NCBI GenBank assembly: GCA_902806575.1 | Contig: CADCXD010000008.1 | Location: forward strand, 124,001-188,000 | DNA length: 64,000 nt | From: Jackrogersella multiformis | Taxonomy: Eukaryota; Ascomycota; Sordariomycetes; Xylariales; Hypoxylaceae | Direction: 5' to 3' | Shown: in pieces, positions 56,718 through 64,000 of the stretch | Layout: each line of letters begins with the position of its first letter | Position numbering within the stretch: the first letter of the stretch is position 1 | Translations under genes and position numbers: made by a program | Notes under the pieces: model-generated | What the model was told of the DNA's origin: nothing | Seen by the model: only the letters and a program-made list of their open reading frames with translations | Databases searched by the model: none

Positions 56718-57747
56718 ATGGCCAGTCGAAGCAGATATCTGAGACCTCACGTTACATACGACCCAAATCGCCCTGATTGACTCGAGGTGGCTGATTGGAG
56801 GTCTGGCAGCGATCTAACCAGTAGCGTATCCGGTAGCAGCCACCATGGATTGTATGGTCATTCTGATAATTACGGACCGCCCCCTCGACCTCAAGCTACC
56901 ATACGGCCTCCAGTGCCCCAAGCACCCGTACCGCAAACTCCCCCGGGTAGAACAAATGCCTTCGGAGGACACAATTATGGAGGACAGCAACCCCAATTTG
57001 GGGGACAACGATCTGGGTATCAGGCTAGACAAGGACCCAGAGGACAAAATTATAGACGATCGGTTGTGCAGCCTCCGCCTGTAGAATTGGAGTATTCTTA
57101 CGACACGGACGAGGAGCCTACGCCACAACGAATACCACCACCTGCTCCTACTCCACCTCCTGCTTATCCAAGACCTACAACTATTAATGTTGATTCATCT
57201 GATACAGGCAACCATGGCGGTAACAGACACGGGCATCATAACAGAAGTAGTCACAGAAGCAGTCATGCTGGAACTGGTCATGCTGGAAGTAGCTATACTA
57301 GAAGTAGCTACACTGGAACCGGTCATGGAGGCGGAGACGCCGGAAGCAGTTACTATGGATCAGACAACAGTGATGATACTTACATACCACCACTTCGGGC
57401 ACCTCCCGTTATTGATTTTGGGCGACTTGTTGCAAGAAGCTATGCTAGTACCGGAGATGGGAGCAGCCATACCGGAAGCAACTATACTGAAAGCAGTTAC
57501 GATGATGATGAATTTGTTTACATCCGGAGTACGTATAGATATATCTAGAGAGACATACACCATGACGTATGATTACGTACCTTAGGACGTCTGGAGTACC
57601 CCGAAGGGCAGAGCTAGGGTGCTATGCCGGTAGCAGCCATGCTGGCAAAAGCAGCAAATCCGGGAGACTTGAGACCCACTGGGAGGAGCCTAAATTGAGC
57701 GGCAAGCAATATCTCACGAACGGGAAGAAACCCGATCGTCGTCACTA
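56718..57747 (+). pseudogene. Gly/Ser/His/Pro-rich protein gene with an in-frame TGA
   Basis: A frame open from 56580 carries ATG at 56718 and is cut by TGA at 56778-56780. It then continues in the same frame, with the same composition on both sides, to 57532. There an intron 57533-57585 (GTATAG..CTTAG, 53 nt) joins it in phase 2 to 57586-57747, which ends QYLTNGKKPDRRH. Without splicing the frame ends at TAG 57546-57548. The protein is low complexity: HGGHGYP, PPPRPQ, PPPAPTPPPAYPRP, then irregular repeats of the type SSHAGTGHAGSSYT with many Gly, Ser, His, Thr and Tyr, and an acidic YDDDEFVYIR. No ATG follows the TGA in this frame, so the intact form needs the upstream part. CGA to TGA would be a single C-to-T change. 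A very short intron over the stop is the alternative. No function is recognised. Confidence 0.5.
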
Positions 57748-60169
57748 GAGTCTGTTCTAGATTCGGGGGTTTCGAGGAACTGTTTAGAGGGGGTCTGATA
57801 GACCACACCGATATTTGATTTTTTGTTAGGAGTAATTATGTGAATTTATATACTAACCAACAATTGTCCTAATGCCCAAGAACCTGTCTCCGTGTGAAAG
57901 AACAGCTTTGTTAAAGAGAGCAAAATGGAAAGGGGTAGGTTTGCTCCCTACTAAGAAGACTAACCTTTTTATACTGCGTCTTATATCACTAGTCGTTTAG
58001 CAACGCTTTTGATTGTGTGTCTTCCTACCCCCCTTCTGATATTCTTATTCGCTAAAGGACGGCGGGCCATATATTATCAATTCCCAAAAGGGACTGCAGG
58101 GAAAAGGACTGGGCAGTACAAAAGACTGTACCGCTAAAAGGTCTACTGTCAGAAGGGACTTTACGTTAATCCCCAAGTTACCTAATCCTGAAAGCTTTGA
58201 AATAATGTAAGTTTAACTATTAAGTCTTCAAATGGTGTAAGTTCTAAATAGTTTCGATGAAACTTCTAAAATGGGTTGATTATATAGAAGCATAAGCCAG
58301 CGTGGCTAATCAACGCTTACCTTTCTTAATAGGTATTAAATAGGGAAATCTAGTAATTTTAGGTTATATGGCTCAGCCTACCGAAAGCCCCTATTTGAGC
58401 TTTGATGACAAACTGCGGCGCTGTGGCTAGGATAGTCGCCAGGTAAACTCGGGTTAACTAACTACCTACCTAGATACCTGGGGAGCTAGGTATTGTGCAT
58501 CCCCTCAGGGTTGCCTCTCATAATTAGGACGTTGCAACTTTTCTTACCTAGGTACTTTTTTAAACACCAAAGATGTTGGCTCTTCCTCCTTTTCTGTCCG
58601 GTGCATGGCGTCATTTATTCGGGATGGGGTCCCAATTCTCTAGCTCGAATTTCTGCCTATGATGAACCACAGCCAGTCATAACAGCTCGGAAGTCTCGCT
58701 GAAATATAGGCTTATTGGTAAACTGAGGCAATCCATCACAAGTTATATAGTAGCCCGAGATGTTAAATGCGGATGGCGACTACAGTCACATCAACGATTT
58801 CATGTGTGTCCAGTGAGACAATCTTCAATAGTCGTGAGCGAAAAAGGGGGGAGTGTATAGTGGTGTGGGGTCACCCCTGCCGGACAGTCCCGATAATAAC
58901 CCTCAATGCTCTTTAATTCCTTGAAACATTTTAAAATCACCCAGCGAGGAGGGTATTATAACCGGAGTCTAAAGAAAACCCCGCGACGACATGTAGACAT
59001 GAATTTCCAGGGGAGCAAGCCCTCGTGAGAACACCAGCGTTGACAACAGAGGGATGCGTCAGCGTTGCCGGCCCCAGAAACAAGCCCCTTAAGTCTTTTA
59101 CGCCTACCTAGGTAGGTAGTATATATCCTCGAAAGCACTACCAGCGTATCTCTGAGGTGGTTGTAGCAATTAAATCATACACGTCCTGCGATCACATTCC
59201 CACATTTATGGGCGTACCCATGCAAAAGTCTCGAAAAGTACGCCGGCTTTACTGCTGTTATACATTCTAGAGGGTGTTTTACGAGATCCTATGCGTCGAC
59301 AATGATAATTACCACCTGTACGAGGTCTAGTGAGCTATTAAATTGATCGAATCCATTATCTACATTCCAAATAGCCTTTGCTTCCAAATTTTCCAATGGC
59401 GTAATCTGATACAGTTTTGGCTGTAAGTCGATTTATGTCACTATGGCCAGTGGTATAACCCTAACCCTAACCCTGAGATTATATAAGAAGTTACATCTCC
59501 GAAACTGTAGACTGAGTACACTCCTACCTATCTTTGATCAATACTGGACGTCATCGTTTATTAATAATAATTGAAGAAGTTTTAAGTTTACATATTCGCT
59601 CCTGTAACGCTTTAACCTTGCCATTGTTAAGAATATTCAGGGTTAACTCTTGCGCAGAAAATGATATGCATGTGACCTTACCTAGGTAGGTTCCTTGATG
59701 TTTAATGTTTACAAACCTTACGGAGCAATTTAAGTGTCTTAAGATCATAAAGATCCCTCGTAACTCGAGTTTTTACATTCATGATATAAAGTTGAATTAA
59801 ATGATTTAACACCAGTGTAGCCAAATTATGGCCTCCCCCTTTTTTTGTTTATTACTAATCGATTAACCGTAATTAACTTCATACAATTCTTAAATCGTCA
59901 AAAACTGTAAGGTGGACCATTTTCAGCTGAGCTGCCATATAAAACGGTCCAAACAGTTGCAGTACAGTGGGTCCACAAAGCTATGTAGGTGGTCCATGCA
60001 CTCACCATTCCATTCTATTTTCCTCGATTATTCATTCATTGGTGAAGCTTTAGAACCTTCAAAGTTACAACAATATCCCATTCCATTTATGTCCACTTAA
60101 TTATGCTTTATCTACCTAGGTAGTCATCATAAGGCGGACAATATCATCATTGATAGTCATTTAGCGTCA
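57748..60169. other. Longest gene-free stretch (about 2.4 kb)
   Basis: AT-rich with no supported gene. It contains a telomere-like tract (separate entry) and TACCTAGGTAGGTAG at 59104-59118, with similar motifs at 58462-58475, 58545-58556, 59679-59693 and 60112-60123. The small ATG frame from 57872 (MPKNLSPCERTALLKR) is basic but only ~42 codons and is not called. No transposon protein or terminal repeat was recognised. Confidence 0.55.
59456..59473. repeat. Interstitial telomere-type repeat, three TAACCC units
   Basis: Three perfect TAACCC units on the plus strand, the same orientation as the tract at 34986-35010, inside the gene-free stretch upstream of the GMC oxidoreductase 3' end. Confidence 0.88.
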
Positions 60170-62114
60170 TCAAAGGTCATTATTTCCCCTCATCCTGTAA
60201 TCATCTTCCAATATACTCTTAGCCGCTTTCTTCGAGACCATGAATGTCGGGAGAACGGGGAATGCGCCAGGAGGCCTCGGGAAGACTGAAGCATCAACAA
60301 CTCGAAGGCCTTTCACCCCTTTCACTCGGAATTTTGAATCTAGGACAGACATGGGATCGGAAACATTTCCAATTGCGCATGTGCCGCTTGCATGATGCGA
60401 GTATGCTTGTAACTTAAGATACTCTTTGATGTCCTCGTCAGTGCAGTCGGAGCCCGATCCCGTGCACGGGTGTTGCTCGTCGAAAGGAGTCAAGCCTGAA
60501 CTGTCTGGAAGAAGTTTCTTCGATTTCTGCCCGAACTTAACTGCTTCGAGCATAGCTTGTAGGTCCTTTTCGCTGTCCTGCTCGAAGAAACGGAAGTTGA
60601 TCTCGGGCGGCTCAAAGGGATCTGTAGAGCGCAACGTGACAGAACCCCTATTTGAGCTACGTGGATCCATGTGGACGAACGGAAATGTCAACACTTCCGA
60701 ACCATAGTTGTTGGGCCATCCGGGCCAGAAACCTTCAAATCCGGAATTCTGCGGCCTATAATTTAAACAGAATTTAGCAATAGGATACGACTACACGACT
60801 AGCAAGTTTCACCTACCAGAGAAAAATGTCCCGATTCCCTGTCGAGGCTGATGTCTTCAACTGCATGACATAAGCACCGCCAAAGCTTTCAAACGGTTTC
60901 GCAGCGAGGGACAAAACGCCGCCCTCGTAGTTATCTCCGAGGTTTGTGCCAACCCCCGGAACATCTGCAACGACAGAAATGTTGTGTTTCTTAAGTTCAT
61001 CAGCTGGACCAATACCACTGAGCTTCAAAATCTGAGGGGTGTTGAAAGCACCCCCGGCAATGATGAGCTCCTTAGCAACCCAGGCGAAGCCAGCAGTGGT
61101 GTTTCGATTCGGATCGTACCGAGGATCAGCTTTATACGCACTGGGACCGACGACATAGTCTATTGACATAACAGCCGGAGGCTCGAAGTCCCGCAATTGA
61201 TCCCAGTTGATCCTCGTGAGAAGCGCGTTGAGCTGAACCGTCAACGGGATATCCGGGTTCTTTTCAATTTCCTTATTTATGTAGTTCGCGGGACTAAATC
61301 GGTGTCCAGCAGCGTCAGTATGAGATGCCATGCCAAACACGCCGGTTAGTTGATCACGGTTTAGTTCAGGACCGTTGATGTCCCTATTCACAAGCGTCCT
61401 TAGCTCAGCGTCTGATATTGCGGACCCAGTACTGTTTCCTGCTGAACCGGATAATTCTGCTATTGCTCTCAAAACGGCGGCTCCTTCGGTGGCATTATTC
61501 AGCCACGAGCCATGATCCTGATTACTGTCCAACCACCCTGAGAAACCATGCCCGATAGTTCCATTCTCTAAATAGTGGCAGTTCTCGATCTCTTCGTAGA
61601 TCTTTTTCATCTCAGGCGCCTTCCACGAATCATCGCCGGTGATATCGGCGATATAGTTCCAGTTTTCGTCGGTTGGTAGGTGAAGGACGGCGGCATTGTG
61701 CATCGCACATCCACCAAGCGTTGCGGCGCGTGGATAATAGATCCCAAGTTGCTCGGCACCCTCAGGGGGGTTTCGTCCGACGTAGAAAGACCCATTTGTA
61801 GTGCGCCAAGTCATATGTTCATACTGCAACTCCCTCTCGGGGTCGTCGGAATGCTTCACGAAAAGGTCCCACCTTGTCTTTGGATCATTGGTCACTTCGG
61901 TGAATTTGCCCATATTTTGGTAAGACGGGTCCTCCGACAGATCGGATCCAGCCTCTAGGAGAAGCACCGAGTGTCCGGCTTTCGCTAACTCCACCGCCAA
62001 CGGCCCACCTCCCGGTCCAGATCCAACTACGACATATTCGTACTCTGACTGGCTTGCTGCATAATCCACCCATAACACTAGCACTAATAACGGCAATACA
62101 ATCGATCTCAACAT
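60170..62114 (-). CDS. Secreted GMC-family FAD oxidoreductase
   Basis: Flavoenzyme of the glucose-methanol-choline family (AA3-type). Fungal secreted members oxidise sugars or alcohols; the substrate here is unknown. Exons on the minus strand are 62114-60817 and 60755-60170 (phase 2 intron GTAGGT..ATAG), 627 residues. The start at ATG 62114 gives a clean signal peptide, MLRSIVLPLLVLVLWVDYAAS; the frame upstream begins only with GTG. FAD-binding VVVGSGPGGGPLAVELAKAG and LLLEAG follow, then the GMC signatures YPRAATLGGCAMHNA and GGAFNTPQILKLSGIGP. The catalytic His pair region is SHHASGTCAIG, with VVDASVFPRPPGAFPVLPTFM near the end. Several NxS/T sites agree with secretion. The gene is complete and divergent from the quinone-reductase-like gene about 1 kb away; a shared role is possible but untested. 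Confidence 0.92.
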
Positions 62115-63120
62115 CGCGACAGCAATACACGCATCGAGATTTATCTTGTCCACGATTTAGTTATAACTTGTCCTTAGTTAGTCTTTTATCTTTATTCTTA
62201 TTATTGCATCGCGATATTTCACAGCTACCTACCCCCCTCTGTTCGACATGGATTGCTATCTTGCCGTCCACGCAAGCCAATTACAAGAACAATAATCAAT
62301 GGCTATCGCCATATTTTCCGACTCGCGGTTCATCTTCATTTCTCATATATTAGTGCCATAAAGAGATCACCGGTAGTTCATATTCAGTGTCCGCCAAATT
62401 TGTCAGAATACTCTATATCAGTCTCTATTTAGCCACAGGTGGCATTCAGCCGAGCCAAGACTGTATTGCCAGATTCGACAAATTAAGCGTCTAAATTTGA
62501 AGTTTTAAAACACCAACACCGCACCAAAATACTATAACCTGGATCGGTAAACCCCCGCTATTCATCATTGTTACCTTACTAAGTACCTAGGTACCTACCG
62601 AGGCATGTATGTAAGTAGGAGCTCTGATCCCGCAAAGTAGAGCGAAGATAGGTTTCTATTATATAACTAGGTGTACCGCAGGATCTGGTTATGTAATCAG
62701 GGGCTCTACAGAGCTTATTAATAAAAAATATTTCATCGGATGATTAAATGTGTAAAACTCTTCTCCACCAATTCCATAACGTACCATAACATCACCAGGC
62801 TAAACTAGATCCCGCTCTGGTGTCCAACAGGCGGCATAATTATGAGTGCGGCCCTCACCTACTATGTAAATTAGTCATATCTATGACGTTGGTAGGGTGG
62901 TACTATGTGAGGATATTACTAAGAGGTGGGTTGCAAAGCGGGTTCCATAGGGTGGACAATAACCCATAGCTATTATTTAGACTGGGTTGCAGAACTAGAT
63001 TATTTATATTCAAGTTAAATCTCGACAATACCAGTGGAAACATCACAGTACACTCATATTCATCATCATATTCGTTTCATACAAACATCACGAACTAGTC
63101 ATACCTAGTGTCTATCAACA
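62115..63120. other. Divergent intergenic region
   Basis: Promoter side of the GMC oxidoreductase and the MDR enzyme. GTACCTAGGTACCTAC lies at 62583-62598. The CA-rich leader before the ATG at 63121 (ATCAACAATGGCT) is a typical fungal start context. No gene. Confidence 0.6.
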
Positions 63121-64000
63121 ATGGCTCCCTCAAGCACTAAGCAATGGATAATCACGGGAACAGACAAGGGGTTTGACGGCCTGGAATTTACCGAAGCATC
63201 CATTCCGAAAGTGGGGGAGAATGAGGTCCTCGTCAAATTACATGCTGCCTCGCTGAATTACCGAGATCTCATTATACCAAAGGGCATGTACCCCTTCCCT
63301 GCGAGCTATCCTGTCGTCCCGGGCTCCGACGGCGCTGGCGAAGTCGTCGAGGTGGGATCCAAAGTCTCGAAGTGGAAGACGGGGGACAAGGTAGTCACTC
63401 TGTTCAATCAAGGCCATCAATACGGCCCCATCGATATTGTCGCATCGGCAACCGGACTTGGTGGTGTACTGGATGGCACGTTGCGCGAATATGGTGTTTT
63501 CAATGAGAACGGGCTTGTTCCGTCGCCGAAGAACCTCAGCTACATCGAGGCGAGCACGCTGAGTTGCGCTGCCTTGACGAGCTGGAATGCGCTCTACGGT
63601 CTTACACCATTGAAGCCCGGGAACAGCGTTCTCGTAGAGGGCACCGGAGGTGTCAGCATTTTTGCGCTTCAGGTACGTGCTAACAGGTTTCTACAAGCGC
63701 GACGATATAAATTTACTCACGCTTCTCAATAGTTTGCGAAGGCTGCAGGTGCCATAGTCATCGCCACCACGTCATCCAATGCCAAGGGGGAAACGCTAAA
63801 GAAGCTTGGCGCGGACCACGTCCTCAACTACAAAGAAGACCCCAACTGGGGAGAGACAGCCAAGAAGCTCTCGCCGAACGGTGCGGGCGTGGACTACGTG
63901 ATCGAGGTCGGCGGCTCCGGCACCGTAGAGCAGGCCCTCAAGGCCATCAAGCTCGGCGGCATCATCAGCATCATCGGCTTTCTCGGAGGCGCGAAGCCGA
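63121..64000 (+). CDS. Quinone-reductase-like medium-chain dehydrogenase (5' part, cut by window end)
   Basis: Medium-chain dehydrogenase/reductase with an alcohol-dehydrogenase-like N-domain and Rossmann domain. Exons 63121-63672 and 63733 onward (phase 0 intron GTACGT..AATAG); 273 residues are visible. Marks are LNYRDLIIPKGMYPFP, VVPGSDGAGEVVEVGSKVSKWKTGD, LSCAALTSWNALYG, the nucleotide-binding VLVEGTGGVSIFALQFAKAAGA split by the intron, and LGADHVLNYKEDPNWGE. The zinc ligands of true alcohol dehydrogenases (Cys before TD, GHE) are replaced by NYRD and GSD, so it is of the zinc-free quinone-oxidoreductase type, probably NADPH-dependent. Substrate unknown. Confidence 0.9.

Noticed and set aside
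57872..58000. Short basic ORF starting MPKNLSPCERTALLKR
   Set aside because: About 42 codons, no conserved motif and no link to a transposon or other feature nearby.
1..64000. Operons, CRISPR arrays, bacterial promoters or terminators
   Set aside because: Genes have spliceosomal introns and separate promoters; nothing prokaryotic in organisation was seen.

Overview
The window reads as nuclear DNA of a filamentous ascomycete (Pezizomycotina, probably Sordariomycetes). Genes are monocistronic and lie on both strands. Introns are short (about 50-110 nt) with GTRNGN donors, CTAAC-like branch sites and YAG acceptors. The gene set is fungal: DHH1, VPS41, APC1/BimE, eIF3e, mL49/IMG2, a mitochondrial GatB, a PTH11-like rhodopsin-fold receptor and a DUF6594 protein. 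Two interstitial tracts of the TTAGGG telomere repeat and many intergenic copies of the palindrome TACCTAGGTA fit the same picture. The species cannot be named from the sequence.

Layout. 0-6 kb: 3' end of prefoldin subunit 6 (+), an AMSH-like JAMM deubiquitinase (+), then a convergent gene with two cyanovirin-N homology domains (-). 7.5-17 kb: 3-ketodihydrosphingosine reductase (-), a seven-helix rhodopsin-like membrane protein (+), and two DEAD-box helicases, Mss116-like and DHH1 (both -). 17-21 kb: a long DHH1 upstream region, then the decayed remains of a large GH18 chitinase of the killer-toxin-like type (-). 21-34.7 kb: a mitochondrial-type J-domain protein (+), a GC-rich glyoxalase-like protein (-), GatB (-), a DUF6594 membrane protein (+) with a hidden membrane-protein fragment on the opposite strand, an N-terminally truncated alpha/beta hydrolase (+), a Rex4-like exonuclease (+) and an arylamine N-acetyltransferase (-). 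35-54 kb: dense housekeeping genes: VPS41 (-), APC1 (+), a bacterial-type ADP-ribosylglycohydrolase (-), divergent eIF3e (-) and mL49 (+), and a diaminopropionate ammonia-lyase-like PLP enzyme (-). 54-60 kb: a gene-poor stretch with an unrecognised Cys-rich relic, a Gly/Ser/His-rich gene broken by an in-frame TGA, a C12 run and a second telomere-like tract. 60-64 kb: a secreted GMC oxidoreductase (-) divergent from a quinone-reductase-like enzyme (+) cut by the window edge.

No gene cluster with one shared pathway is evident. Several neighbours serve general cell functions: endosome/vacuole traffic (AMSH-like, VPS41), translation and mRNA turnover (DHH1, eIF3e, Rex4-like), mitochondrial expression (Mss116-like, GatB, mL49, J-protein) and the cell cycle (APC1). 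The accessory material is the tandem cyanovirin-N protein, the chitinase relic, the bacterial-like ADP-ribosylglycohydrolase, the broken genes at 54-58 kb, and a possible Cys-rich membrane tail read in frame past the AMSH-like stop codon. Exon limits below were worked out by hand from reading frame, splice consensus and remembered family patterns. No database search was run.
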